Below, piece by piece: positions 1 through 13,266 of a stretch of DNA of 64,000 nt (within the stretch, counting starts at the first letter, position 1; each line of letters opens with the position of its first letter). Source of the stretch: Diphasiastrum complanatum (lineage: Eukaryota > Streptophyta > Lycopodiopsida > Lycopodiales > Lycopodiaceae); contig CM055104.1 in assembly GCA_029204225.1 (NCBI GenBank), positions 41,519,390-41,583,389 on the forward strand, given 5' to 3'. The notes below the pieces were generated by a model. That model did not search any database. It had not been told where the DNA came from and was given only the letters and a program-made list of their open reading frames with translations. Position numbers and translations under genes: made by a program.

Positions 1-1852
1 TACAAGCTCTACAATTTGGATACCGAAAAGACATTCACCAGTAGAGATGTCATTTTCGTGAAAGACCAGTTCATCGACCACAAAGGAAAATCTGCTGATA
101 AATTCGACCCAAGGATTGAGCAACCAGACAATTCTGATCTAGAGATTTAACTATAGAATATTGACATTGACTCAAACAATGAGTCAGAACCCCAACGAGT
201 CAATCCACATCAAAGGATCGAAGTTAGACCCAGAAGGTCAGACAGGTCCAGACAGCCTCCATCCAGATTTATGGACGATCCGGCCTGCTACATTTTATAG
301 GAACCAACCATCGTTTCTGAGGCAATGTCTACTCCTGATGCTAACTAGTGGAAAGCGGCGATGGACATCGAATTCGATACTCTGATGGAGAATCAAACAT
401 GGACACTCACTGAGTTGCTAAAGGACCAGAGACCAATTCCATGCAAATGGATATTCAAGGCAAAGTACGATGCTGAAGGAAAGCTAAATCGTTACAAGGC
501 TAGGCTAGTCACCAAAGGCTTTTCCCAAATTTCAGATCTGGATTATTCAGAAACCTTCAGTCCAGTTCTCAAACATGTTTCGATCTGTCTACTCCTCTCC
601 TTTGCAACCGCAACAGATCTTGAAGTCCACCAGATGGATGTCCAGACTGCTTTTTTCAATGGAACCATCGAAGAGAAAATCTATATGACGCAGCTAGAGG
701 GATACGAACTCAACGGCAAGCATCAGCACCTTGTATGCAAAATCCACAAGGTGCTCTACGGGTTGAAATAGTCACCCAGAGCCTGGTTCCAAAAGATCAA
801 CGCATTTCTAATAGAGAATGATTTTATTCCAAACTTAGCAGACTACTTCAAGTCTGTATCAGATTTCTTCATCATCATCACTCTCTATGTAGATGATATT
901 CAGTAATAATCTGAATCTGATGAAGGATACAAAATGCATGCTTGCCCAAGAATACAAGATGACTGACATGGGTCCAGCCCACTATTGTCTCGGAATCCAA
1001 ATCCAATGAGATCGACCCAGCAGACTGATCTTTATCAATCAACAACGATATCTCAACAACATGCTAGAAAGGTATAGAATGGCCAATTGCAAACCAAGTC
1101 ACTTTCCACTCAACCCTAGACTAAAGTTATCAAAGGAACAGTCTCCTCAAATTGAGGCAGAAAAGAAGGAGATGAGGCGCTACCCGTTTCAATCCATCAT
1201 TGGCTCACTGATGTACGCAATGATCTGCACGCGACCAGACCTTGCATATTCGATCAGTACACTTAGCCAGTTTTTGTCAAATCCAAACTTAACTCATTGG
1301 AAAGCACTAACAAAGGTCGTGAAGTACATCCAAGCACAAAACCTCTCAACATATGTTACAAAGGCAGCCACACTACCAACATCCTTGAAGCCTACACAGA
1401 TACGGATTGGGCAGGAGATGTCGACACCAAAAATCAACTTCTAGATTTGTATTTTTATACATCCAAGGCCCAATCTCATGAAACAGCCGGAAGCAGACCT
1501 CAGTTGCATTATCATCAATGAAATCCAAATACATAACTACCACAAATGCAACCAAAGAGACGATCTGGCTAAGGCAACTGCTTGCAAACATCAACCTTGC
1601 ACAACCACTTCCTACAACAATCTATTGTGACAATCAAAGCACAATAGCGTTATCTCTCAATCCGAGATTTCACTCTCAAAGAAAACATATCAAAATCAGG
1701 TATCATTACCTTAGAGAGTGCATATCAAGGAAGTAGCATTGGTTTTCTGCAGAACAAACTACATGGCAGCAGATTACTTTACAAAGGCTCTATCAAAGGA
1801 GCAACATTTCAGATTTAACGATATGTTAAATCTAAAAATCAAAATTTTTTAG
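1..1852 (+). pseudogene. Copia element A: integrase end, reverse transcriptase and RNase H remnant
   Basis: This is the last part of a Ty1/Copia polyprotein; the upstream part lies outside the window. The reverse transcriptase is recognised from the segment around 625-700 that encodes QMDVQTAFFNG, from the KVLYGLK segment near 750-770 and from a YVDD-type catalytic box near 886-897. The RNase H part follows, with RPDLAYS near 1230-1250 and a stretch ending in the DYFTKALSKE signature near 1772-1802, which is the usual C-terminus of Copia pol. A purine tract and an LTR start follow directly, so this is the true 3' end of the element. The element is broken, with several breaks. It resembles Copia B (5.9-7.9 and 19.0-20.6 kb) and probably belongs to the same lineage. 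Confidence 0.9.
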
Positions 1853-1871
1853 GATCCACATTAAGGGGGAG

Positions 1872-2520
1872 TGTTAGATTTCTTATGCTCAGGCTTAAAC
1901 AAATCATTCAAGTAATGAGCATCCTGAAAACCAAAGGCCGACTACATGTTTTTGGACCTTCACATTTTTTCTTTGAGATTTTTTGTGTCTTAAACGTTTT
2001 TAAGACACCTTCATCTTTTTTGCACCTTCGCAAAAAATACGACACAGTGGCTAGAATGACTTAGAATCCATTTCAGACCCACCTTTGTCTTTTTCGCCTT
2101 CGAGAAAAATGTGACACAATGGCCAGAATGACTTAGAATCCATTTCAGGCCCACCTTTGTCTTTTTCACCTTTTTCACATTTTCTCTGTCTTTTCTCTAG
2201 AGGCACCTTTGGGATTTACATGCCTTCAGTCTAAGGGCACCTTCGGGTTTTTTGGGTTTTTGCTACATTGGCAGATCGACATCGCCAAATCATAAACCCT
2301 AAAATAGCTAGACAAACAAATATCCTAAGAGCGGTTACCAACCTTTGTACATATACAAAATTGGAGTAAATGGCAATTAAGGCTTATAAGATATTTGACT
2401 CTCAACACTTGTAAATATATATACTAGCTGAATCAAGCTATGTAAGTGTTCTTTTTCCATCAAAGTTATGTGTAGCCAACATTATCACGTTCAGCAAGCT
2501 GAAGTTATTACTTCAAGCCA
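1872..2520 (+). mobile_element. 3' LTR of Copia element A (right edge uncertain)
   Basis: The LTR begins TGTTAGATTTC directly after the polypurine tract AAGGGGGAG (1863-1871), the usual arrangement at a Copia 3' end. It holds no coding sequence. It contains a duplicated block of about 72 bp and TATA-like sequence near 2416-2425. The right edge is a guess, because no clear matching TCTAACA end or target duplication was found. Confidence 0.6.
2041..2184 (+). repeat. Two-copy tandem repeat, period about 72 bp, inside LTR A
   Basis: The block starting GACACAGTGGCTAGAATGAC recurs about 72 bp later with few differences (GACACAATGGCCAGAATGAC). Both copies continue with CTTAGAATCCATTTCAG and a CTTTGTCTTTTTC tract. 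Such duplications are common in the U3 part of plant LTRs, where they can duplicate transcription-factor sites. Confidence 0.8.
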
Positions 2521-2740
2521 TTGTACTCACTGTTGATATTAATCATAGTGCAATTTTTGTCTCACTACTGTATTGTTCATTTGAGCAATTTGTATGAATC
2601 ATTCTTCTTGAATATTTCTGCTGCTAACTGTTGCGTTTCTGTTCCTACATGCCTACACTCAAAGCTTCGAGCTTTTGTTGCCGGTCATACCCACATTTTA
2701 CGACATCTATATGATGTGAAAAAATAGAAAAAGTTATCTA

Positions 2741-3470
<730 letters not shown>

Positions 3471-3483
3471 TGGTATTAGAGCC

Positions 3484-4860
3484 TATCTAAGATATCCATG
3501 CATACATCAAGAATGATGAGAAAATTGCAACACCATTACGAGTTGAATGAGAAACATTGCAAGGTTCTCTATAACAAATCTTTCAAAATTGACAAAAAAG
3601 ATGTCATTTTATAGAAACCATGTTTTTTGTGCATACAAATCTAAAAAATGACGTGTCTTTCTTATATTTCTAAAATACAAACATGTGAAAAATTATAAAC
3701 CTACAAAAATATGGTTTTTTTGTATATCAAGAAGGTCAACAAAAAAAGTATGTTCAAAATCTCTCAAAAACCTACATTATTTTCCACTTAGTACTAATTT
3801 TTTAATTTGCTAATTACATAATATTGTCTATTTTTTAATTATATTCACATTTACAAAAATGACAAAATAAAATTTAATAGCATAATTATATATGTATTTT
3901 TTTAATATCAAGCAAACATACTTTTTATATCAAACTATCTTATTCATATATTTAAATTTAATTATATTTGTAACTTGGTCAATAAATAGATACAAAATAT
4001 ATTCAAATTTAATGATAATAATGAGCTACGTGAGCATCTTCATGCAAGTTATAAAAACAATTTTCATTTAATATCACATAACTTCAAAAACTCACATGGA
4101 ATATACATTTTTTTAAGACATTGAAAATCTTTAATATCCAAATTTGTTTTTCAACAAATTCAAAGATAACTTAAACTATACCAAAAAATATAAATATTGT
4201 CGAGGTCTATCTAGGAAAATAACTTTCAAAACAGAAGCACGCTTTCAAAAATTTCTTTAACCAAATACAAATTTTACAAAACTTAAGTATACTGTAAATC
4301 AATGTTTCCGCACAGATGAACTTTAACTACATAGTGTAATTATTGTCGGATTATTCTTCTTCTTACTAATCGACTGATTGGTTTTAATCCTCATCCATTG
4401 TTTATCCAGTTTTTCTCATGTTTTTATACAGTCTGTAGATTTACAAGTGCTTTTTACACAGTCTGTAGAAATACACGAAGTTTGACAATAGTGTCATTTT
4501 TTTTGCATTTTTCGCCTGTCGGGAATTGCAACTAAAAATGCAAAGTCGCATTTTTTGCATTTTTCAAAGTGTCTCAAATGTTAAGGAAATGACTCTAGCA
4601 AAGTGTGGGGCTACTCTGAATGAGATATAAGGACACTGTTGGGTTTTTCACAAAATGTCGACACTGTCGTCTTTTTGTGACACTGTCGCCTGTGGCATTT
4701 TTTGTTCATTTCTGTAGAGTGACAAATTTGGTTCATTTATGCAGACAGATTGTTTACGGTCAATTTCCACCGCTTACCAGCAATCAATTTTTGAGAAGAA
4801 ACTGGATGAATGCCAACGGACACTAGCCAACTGGCGATGGCATTTGACGACCTGATTGCT
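3484..4860. other. AT-rich non-coding stretch
   Basis: This is AT-rich DNA with no convincing coding region, RNA gene or element end. The first part may be the leader of the element whose LTR ends at 3470. I see nothing else to call. Confidence 0.6.
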
Positions 4861-4923
4861 TAGTATATATAGCTGTTCATATTCATATTGTTTTTAAATC
4901 AAACAAAAAACATTTGAATAGTT

Positions 4924-5009
<86 letters not shown>

Positions 5010-5593
5010 CCTATGAGCTTGAACACTCCTGAGCATTCTAGCTCACTTCTTAGAGTTGTTTTAGATATTGCTACTGCGCTTACTGCTTATTAGCATTACA
5101 CTTAATTCAGACTTTCATTTTAGCCGCTCAAAGATAGCATAGAGTACGCAGCTTTGATCCGCAACTTATTGTACTCATTTACTTATCTTTCATTTTCATA
5201 CTGAATCAATACTATCTTTTATTGTGTTCAACTTTGTCTCATAATATATGTGTTTCTGTAGTTCTTCGTCACTAATTATTTGTCTTGTGATTCGCGACTA
5301 ATTATTTGTCTAGTGATTCGCAACAAATTATTTGTCTGATAATTCAATGCATTATTGATTGGCTACATAATAACTGTAGTACTAATGATTTCAAAGTTAG
5401 TTACTATAAGATCAAATGTAATTTCTATCACTATTGTTTTGTTTGAAATTGATAACGTAGTCATGCATAGAGAAAGAGGAAGATAATTTATTCCGCTACG
5501 CACGATAAGTTTCTTTCTTGTTGTTCAAATATTTTTCATTCGAGTTTGTTTCTTTTCGAGTTCGACCTATCTTTCACACACCTCATACCGACA
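4861..5593 (+). mobile_element. 5' LTR of Copia element B (left edge not resolved)
   Basis: The right edge is fixed by ...CATACCGACA followed immediately by the primer-binding site TGGTATCAGAGCT at 5594. A TATATATAGC box near 4862-4872 may be the promoter. The 81-bp CT microsatellite at 4926-5006 lies inside. The matching 3' LTR is not present in the window, so the left edge could not be set by comparison. Confidence 0.6.
4926..5006 (+). repeat. (CT)n microsatellite, about 81 bp
   Basis: This pure CT run lies inside the presumed 5' LTR of Copia B, shortly downstream of a TATA-like box, so it may fall in the transcribed leader. Confidence 0.97.
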
Positions 5594-5693
5594 TGGTATC
5601 AGAGCTAGATCACTACTTCTTTATCTGATACCGACATGGTATTAGAGCTTCTATCATAGTATCAGTGCTAGATCACTACTTCTTTATCTGAAC
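5594..5693 (+). other. Primer-binding site of Copia B, with partial tandem copies of the site
   Basis: TGGTATCAGAGCT at 5594 is complementary to the 3' end of plant initiator-methionine tRNA, the usual Copia primer. A block carrying this site is repeated: a variant TGGTATTAGAGCT lies at 5637 and a weaker AGTATCAGTGCT near 5659. The segment CTAGATCACTACTTCTTTAT accompanies the first and third copies. Confidence 0.8.
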
Positions 5694-5897
5694 CGTCACG
5701 GTATCAAACTTGTGATTTCTATCAAGGCCTAATACTATTTTGATATCAGAACAAAATCTCTAATACTTGATATATTTCACAAATTGATATCATATTTTTC
5801 AGTTCCTTTCATCTTTTCAGTATCAAAGAATTGATTTCCTGTTGTTGGTATTACTACATCTTAGCGTCATCAATACAATTGACAGACTAAGTTCCAG

Positions 5898-7937
5898 ATG
5901 GATTCTCAAAGTAAAGCTGGTCTTATTGCAGACAAGCTGAATGGATCCAATTATCATTTGTGGAAATTTAAGATGAAGACCTTGCTAATCGTCAACGAGT
6001 TATGGGATGTTGTTACAGGTATAGAATCTGAAGACGACACAGAAGACTCAAAGTGAAAATCGAAGAATGGTAAAGCTTTTGTATTTATTATCCTCAATAT
6101 ATCAGATACACAAATTGGACACATAGTTGAAGCTAAAACTTCAAAAGACATTTGCAACATCCTAAACTCACTATATGGCGTGAGGACGTAACTACTAAGT
6201 TACATCTACGAAGGAAATTCTTCACATTCAAGATGTCTAATGGTGATTCTCTTCATAGTCACATTAACCAGTTTAAGAATCTCTTGCAACAGATGGCCGT
6301 TGTTAGATCAGTCATAGATTATCAAGATGCAATTATGACATTGCTTTCAAGCTTGCCCTCTACATATGAGAACTGGGTGATGATCATATCGACACACTCA
6401 GATTTAACTCTTACTATAGTTATCACTATGTTGCTGCAAGAAGACAATAGAAGAAGTCAAGACACTTTGTCTACTTCCTCCTCTCAGGCTCTATATGTCA
6501 AAAAACACTCTTAAGTGACAAAAGCAAAAAAGCTCCAAGAAGGCTGCAACGAATTAGAAACAGAATCAAATTCAAGAACAATCATCAAATCCACAGCCAA
6601 AGAAGAAGATGTTTTGCAGGTATTGCAAGCGCAATAACCATGAGATCAAGGATTGCCGAATTCTCCAAGCGAAGAATGCAGCCAAGCAACCTGATCAACA
6701 AGAAAACACGGTTTCATCATCTCCCCAGGTCAAAGTGGACGAAGGCGCATTCATGGTCAAAGACCAAAGCGCATTTTTGGATGATTCATAGTCTTTTGAT
6801 TCTAGAGCAACACAACACATGACCAATCAGCGTGAGATTTTCAACTCCTACACGTCTTACAGCACAAAGAAATTTGCTCATCTTGGTGACAACAGTACTC
6901 ACACTATTGAAGGTGAAGGTACTGTAAGATTGAGATTCTATCAAAGGCCTTATATGTTCCTAAACTCTCTACAAATCTATTATCAGTAAGTAGAATTATA
7001 GATTTAGGTCATAAGATAGAATTCGAATCTGATCAATGCAAAATTATTGATAGGAGTAATAAGATCCTTGCACTCGACAAGAGGCAGAGGTTACTTATAT
7101 AGATTGGCACATTGTTATTCTGAGTCTAGTCAAGTCTTGAAAATCTATGTTCTAGTCAATAAAGCATTATTATGGCATCATCGCTTAGAATACCTGAATT
7201 ATACATCTGTTTTGAACATGTCCAGACAATCCATGGTTCTTGATCTCGACTATCCTTCTGGTAAGGTCAAACTCTCTATCTGTCGTAGCTACATCTTTGG
7301 AAAACAGGCTAGGATTCATTTTAGATCAAACCATAGGCATGCAGTAGAAGTTCTGTTAGATATTGTTCATACAAATATATGTAGACCTATGCAAACTCCT
7401 TCATTTCTAGATACAAAGTACTTCATTACTTTTACTGACGAATCATTTAAAAGAACAGCTATTTATTTCATTAAACAGAAATAAGAGCCTTTCATCAAAT
7501 TCAGACAGTTCAAAGAGCATGCTGAGAATCAAACTGGCAAACGAATCAAAGCACTGAGGTCAGATAACGGAGGAGAATACATCTCCACCAAATTCAAGGA
7601 GTATCGTCTTAACAACGGCATTGAACAACAATACATTATCTCCTATTCGCCTCAGTCAAATGGTCTTGCTAAGAGAAAGAACAGAACCTTAGTTGAGTCA
7701 GCAAAGTGCATGTTATCACATGCGACACTTCCAAAGTCCTTATGGGCTGAAGCTGTTTCAACAGCAACCTATATTCAGAACAAATGTCCTTCTAAAGGTC
7801 TCTCAAACAAAACACCATTTGAAGTTTGGACAGGTACCAAACCTTCTTTATCAAACCTACGAGTTTTTTGATGTACTGTGTTTGCGTAGATTCCTCGTGA
7901 TCTCAGGAAGAAGCTCGACTTCCAGAGTATCAAATGT
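5898..7937 (+). pseudogene. Copia element B, first part: gag, zinc knuckle, protease region, integrase
   Basis: The gag begins at the ATG at 5898 (MDSQSKAGLIADKLNGSNYH) and shows the LTR-copia gag pattern, with a LHLRRKFF segment near 6193-6216. A CCHC zinc knuckle (CRYCKRNNHEIKDC) lies at 6613-6657. A GAG-pre-integrase segment with HHRLEYLN lies near 7180-7200. An integrase core follows, including the DNGGEY segment near 7565-7581 and the PFEVWTG segment near 7815-7835. The element is broken, with several breaks. The gypsy insertion at 7943 interrupts it, and it resumes at 19010. It is the oldest layer of the nest. Confidence 0.9.
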
Positions 7938-7942
7938 GTTTT

Positions 7943-9711
7943 TGTGAACTTGAAGTGAAGGTCGACTAATTCTAAAGTCCTAACTTTAGAAGTTGTGACT
8001 TAAAAAGAACAAATCAACAAAAGATTGTTGAATAGAACTTGAAAAAGAACTCAAAACTTAGTGAAAAAATTCAACATATAATCACAAAATCATTCACTCA
8101 AGAGACTTGTTGAGGGGTCAAGATGGGGACCCCCCCCACTCTCTCTCGCGAAGGATTTTCTTTCAAATTATGCAAGATCAATTGGCCCAAGGCCAAATAC
8201 ATATACAGTGGTTTTGGGAAGATGGATTCTTAGATCTTCACATCAACCAGAAGTTAACAAATTTTGGATCTTAAAAAATCTTATACCAAGAAAAGTGGTT
8301 CCTTATGACATGCAAAGGCTTACTGATCAAGAAAAGAGCATGCATAGGCATTTGACATTAGGAGACAACATGCATGAATCCAATCTTACATGCAAGCTTC
8401 AATTCCAACATGCAAAGTCATTAGGCTAGGGATGGTATGACATGCAAGCTCTAGCTTCAACATGCAAGCTTCAAATCATACATGCAAGTTCCCAAATCAG
8501 ACATGCAAGCTCCCAATCAAACATGCAAGGTCCAATCAGACATGCAACTCCCAAATCAAACATGCATGACCATTAAGCTATGGATGATGTGATATGAAAA
8601 GCCATCAAGTCATGGATGGTGTGACATGCAAAGTCATCTAGTTTTGGATGTTGTGACATGCATGGCCATCAAGTCATGGATGGTGTGACTTGCATAGCCT
8701 TCAGTCTTATGGATGGTGTGAAAGTTTTAGAGAGAGAGAGATGGAAGAGGTAAGAGAAAGTGAATGTGTGTGTAAGTGGTTCCAAAAATGGTTCCAATCC
8801 AAGCTTGATAGATCTTCCTCAAGCCATAGCTCCAAGCTTTCTTCCAAGTACCTACACACAAAGAAGCAAGAGCAAGAGACAAAGCAAAAATGAATGGGAG
8901 ACAAATAATGAGGGAGAGGGGCAAGTTAGTCCTTTTATAGGGAATGTGTAGCCTTGAGGGAGTGGCTGAGGTGTCCAAAGTAAGTGTGAGAGGTGTAAGA
9001 GAGACTCTCGGAGAGGTAAAGTGAGAGGGTGAGGTGTATAGGTATGAGAGGGTGTTTACCAATCAGTTAGAGAAAAAGGGGAGGAGTTGGAGGGCGCATT
9101 TTCTTAGGTGTCTTATGGTTTACGAGCCATGTGGAAAAGTAGGTAAGTTACATATTGATAAGGATGGAAGGTAGGAAGCTAAACATTTAATGTTAGCCAC
9201 TTTCAAGTTGAATATTTCTTGGTTTACAACATTGGGATTCACCCAAGTGTTTTACATGACATGGGAAAGGCTTTGTATATGTCCATCTTACCTTGCATAA
9301 TTTTCATCAATTCCTAGGCCCTTTTTTTCTAGGGGTTGCCCATCCCCAATCATAGTGGAGTGTGACACAAAGGGGTGATCAGTCCTTTGGTTTCTTCTCC
9401 CAATCTTTATAGACTCGATTGAGCCTTCTTCAGGTACCGTCTTTAAGCTTTAAGAAGCTTCTTTAGATTCATTCTTCATGTACTCTTCTTAGTACCTGCA
9501 CATACCCTTAAGGAAAGGTTAGAAGTCATATCATAAAATGGTTCATCATTAGATTCTATTTCTAGAACCTGCATATCAAACTGTTCTACAGTTTTATTTC
9601 TTGTCTTCAGGTAATGATACCTGCATTCATATTTCATTAGTTAGAGTAATAAGCTCTAATATTCAAAATACGTTTTTATTTCTTGGTCAATTTGGTCTAT
9701 ACAATTTCACA
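7943..9711 (-). repeat. 3' LTR of the chromovirus (left copy, unoccupied)
   Basis: This copy runs from TGTGAACTTG to ATTTCACA. From about 8515 it matches 12195-13266 and then 18828-19009. It lacks the gag-only insertion, so it shows the empty form of that target site near 9567-9572. It contains an array of CATGCA motifs (8311-8720). Apparent minus-strand frames near 8727-9062 recur in the other LTR only because the DNA is duplicated. Confidence 0.88.
8311..8720. repeat. Array of imperfect ACATGCAAGCTCC-like repeats (CATGCA motifs)
   Basis: About 14 copies of CATGCA occur in roughly 400 bp, many within a short unit resembling ACATGCAAGCTCC. A longer unit around ATGGATGGTGTGACATGCA recurs towards the right. 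CATGCA is the core of the plant RY element, which B3-domain regulators (ABI3/FUS3/LEC2/VAL type) bind. The right LTR keeps about five of them (12200-12345). Confidence 0.8.
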
Positions 9712-9737
9712 CCCCTCCGACGTATTAAGCGTTGTCC

Positions 9738-12013
9738 TCAACGGACATTTCTCAAATAAATATTTAAAATTTCTGGATATTCTTGGAAGAATTCTTCTTC
9801 CATCCATCTTGCATCCGTAGTAGGATAGTTCTTAAACTTGAGGAGGTATGATGTAGAAGTTATCCCCTTTCTTCTAGTTATTGTCTTGTGCATCAAGATC
9901 TGCTCAGGTTGAAGGATTTCTTCGGTTCCTTGAACTTCTGGTGGTTTGGAATCTATAAATCCTTCAAGTTGTGGACCATTGAATTTCTTAAGCAAGCTTA
10001 CATGGAATTTGTTATGGATTTTCCAAGTAATAGGCAAGTCAAGTTCACATCTAACCTCATTGATTACTTTCTTGACTTTAAGGGGTCCATAATACTTTTG
10101 GGCTAGTTTTGGGTAGAGTTTCATGTCGCCCTTCTTTTTCCTGAGCCTTTTCTTTTCAAATTTTAGGAGAACTAGTTCTCCTTCTTCGTACTTGATTGCC
10201 CTCCGACGCATATTTGCACTTTTTTGTTGTTTCTGCTGTGCACTTGCGATCGATTGTTGGACCTTTGAAAAGGTGTCTTGATAATCCTGCACAAATTCAT
10301 CTGAGGCAAATATCTTTTCTTTAGTCCTTAATACAGGAGGCACAATAGGTTTTCTATACATTACTTCAAAAGGCACTTTACTAGTAGAAGAATAAACGGT
10401 GTTATTGTAAGCAAATTCTAGTATAGGGAGATAGTGTTCCCATTGAGCCTTTTGATCACATACATAATTTCTCAACAAATCTATGATGGTTCGATTAGTA
10501 ATTTCACTTTGACCATCAGTTTGGGGGTGAAAGGAAGAAGAGAATTTAAGGGTTGTCCCCAGGTTATCAAAAAGGGCTCTCCAAAAGTTGCTAGTAAATC
10601 TCGTATCCCGATCAGACACTATACTTTTGGGTAGTCCATGCAGCCTAAAGATGTGACGGATAAACAAATGAGCAGCTTCGGGTCCCTTAAGCTTTTTCTT
10701 ACAGGGAATAAAATGAGCCTGTTTGTTAAATCTATCAATGATAGTCCATATCATCTCATTTCCATTTTTGGTTTTAGGGGCCAGAGATAAAGTCCATGGT
10801 AATATGTTCCCAAGGTGCTTCAGGAATAGACAAGAGATGAAGTAATCCTAGAGTTTTTAATCCTCGCTCATCTTTATTGTGTTGACAAACTAGACATGCA
10901 TTTATATAATGCATTCTGTCTCGATGCATGGTAGGCCAATAAAAGAATCTTTTCAGAGCTTCCAGAGTTGAAGGGATTCCCCTATGTCCAGCATAGGGTG
11001 GGCTATGGGTTTCTTGAAGGATCTTGGTTCTAAATGCTATAGGAATACATAGCTTATCTGCTTTGAATAAATATCCTTCTTTTAGAACATAGTCTTTATG
11101 ACTTTGATTTCTTTCAAGTATTTCAAAGATATGCAGGAAGTCGGAATCACTAGCATACATACTTTCCATAGGAAGGAAATCTTCATGATATGCTAAGGAA
11201 ATATGGTTGACCTTGGGGATTCTTGATAATGCATCGACGACCTTATTCTCCTTTCCTGGGTGATGAAGTAGCTGAAAATGGAAAGTGCTAAGGTAGTTAG
11301 TCCATTTTAGATGTTTTTCTCGAATTAATTCTGGGTGAGAAAGTACCTAAGGCTTTGATGATATGTTTTGACTAGGAAATCATTTCCTAGAAGATAGTGC
11401 TTCCATAACTTAAGGGCATGAATAATGGCCAAAAGTTCTTTTTCATAAATGTCATACTGTACTTCTGCCCCTTGAATTCGTCTGCTTTCAAAGGCTACAG
11501 CATGACCTTCTTGGTTTAAGACTGCTCCAATACAGTCTAAACTTGCATCCACTTCCACAAAGAAAGGCTTACGAAGGTCCGGAATGATAAGAACAGGTCC
11601 AGTGGTAAGTGCATGCTTCAAAGTATCAAAGGCATTTTGCTCTTTCTTATACCAATGAAATTTTACCCTCTTCTTAGTGAGTTCATGTAGTGGTGAGGCT
11701 ATATGAGCAAAATGGCAAATAAACTTTCTATAATAGGAACATAAGCCTAGGAAAGACCGAACTTCATGAATATTTCTTGGTTTAGGCCAGTCTTGTATGA
11801 CTTTAATCTTTGAAGGGTATCTCCATCGAACTTAGAAAACTTAAAAAGTTTATTATCAATCTTAGCAAACCTCCTTTTCCTAGATCGAGTAGAGAAAGTT
11901 GACTTGGAGGAAACATGAGGTGATGATGACATAGATGAAGAGGAGCTTGAAGAGCCTCGTGAGGAGCTATCCATATTTGATTGGAGTTTTTGGAATTCAC
12001 CTGAAATACACAA
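9738..12013 (-). pseudogene. Chromovirus coding remnant: gag-start-like segment, RT end, RNase H, integrase, chromodomain
   Basis: Read on the minus strand, a serine-rich segment near 11830-11970 resembles a gag start. The end of reverse transcriptase follows ([12 protein letters not shown] near 11720-11760). RNase H lies at 11325-11621 ([22 protein letters not shown]). The integrase zinc finger is at 10774-11169 (CLVCQHNK), and the integrase core is at 9738-10754 (IVSDRDTRFTS, FHPQTDGQSE). About the last 50 residues of the integrase frame (SYLLKFKNYPTTDARWMEEE) form a chromodomain, which defines the chromovirus branch of Ty3/gypsy. Most of gag, the protease and the RT core are not seen. The remnant is broken, with several breaks. 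Confidence 0.9.
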
Positions 12014-12194
12014 ACTCAGGAAAAAAAGTACAGATAGACCTGTGATTCAGAGAAATGGCATTCTCCAAAAAGGAAGGTAGAAGCTCGCATTAACAAAGTA
12101 TTGTCTCTAAAATAGAAAGCAAGTTGGAGATCCAATTCTCGAGGATCCCCCAAATGGAGTCTATTAGCTCTAATATTAAAGAGATCTTGTAAGA

Positions 12195-13266
12195 AAAGTC
12201 CAATCAGACATGCAACTCCCAAATCAAACATGCATGACCATTAGCTATGGATGATGTGACATGCAAAGCCATCAAGTCATGGATGGTGTGACATGCAAAG
12301 CCATCTAGTTTTGGATGTTGTGACATGCATGGCCATCAAGTCATGGATGGTGTGACTTGCATAGCCTTCAGTCTTATGGATGGTGTGAAAGTTTTAGAGA
12401 AGAGAAATAGAGAGATGGAAGAGGTAAGAGAAAGTGAATGTGTGTGTAAGTGGTTCCAAAAATGGTTCCAATCCAAGCTTGATAGATCTTCTTCAAGCCA
12501 TAGCTCCAAGCTTTCTTCCAAGTACCTACACACAAAGAAGCAAGAGCAAGAGACAAAGCAAAAATGAATGGGAGATGAATAGTGATAGAGAGGGGCAAGT
12601 TAGTCCTTTTATAGGGAATGTGTAGCCTTGAGGGAGTGGTTGAGGTGTCCAAAGTAAGTGTGAGAGGTGTAAGGGAGACTCTAGGAGAAGTAAAGTGAGA
12701 GGGTGAGGTGTATAGGTATGAGAGGGTGTTTATCAATTAGTTAGAGCAAAAGGGGAGGAGTTGGAGGGCGCATATTCTTAGGTGTCTTATGGTTTACAAG
12801 CCATGTGGAAAAGTAGGTAAGTTACATATTGATAAGGATGGAAGGTAGTTAGCTTAACATTTAATGTTAGCCACTTTCAAGTTGAATATTTCTTGGTTTA
12901 CAACATTGGAATTCACCCAAGTGTTTTACATGACATGGGAAAGGCTTTGTATATGTCCATCTTACCTTGCATAATTTTCATCGATTCCTAGGCCCTTTTT
13001 TTCTAGGGGTTGCCCATCCCCAATCATAGTGGAGTGTGACACAAAGGGGTGATCAGTCCTTTGGTTTCTTCTCCCAATCTTTATAGACTCGTTTGAGCCT
13101 TCATTATAGACTCAATTGAGCCTTCTTCAGGTACCGTCTTTAAGTTTTCAGAGGCTTCTTTAGCTTCATTCTTCAGATACTCTTCTTAGTACCTGCACAT
13201 ACCCTTAAGAAAAGGTTAGGAGTCATATCATAAAATGGTTCATCATTAGATTCTATTTCTAGAACC
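12195..13266 (-). repeat. 5' LTR of the chromovirus, left segment
   Basis: This segment is closely similar to 8515-9572 in the left LTR, including CATGCA motifs and the stretch around GGTTCCAAAAATGGTTCC. It stops at the insertion point of the gag-only element (13267) and resumes at 18828. Confidence 0.88.

Noticed and set aside
8727-9062. Minus-strand frame of 111 codons with a near-identical twin at 12374-12736
   Set aside because: It looks conserved only because both copies lie in the two LTRs of one chromovirus. Composition and context do not support a protein.
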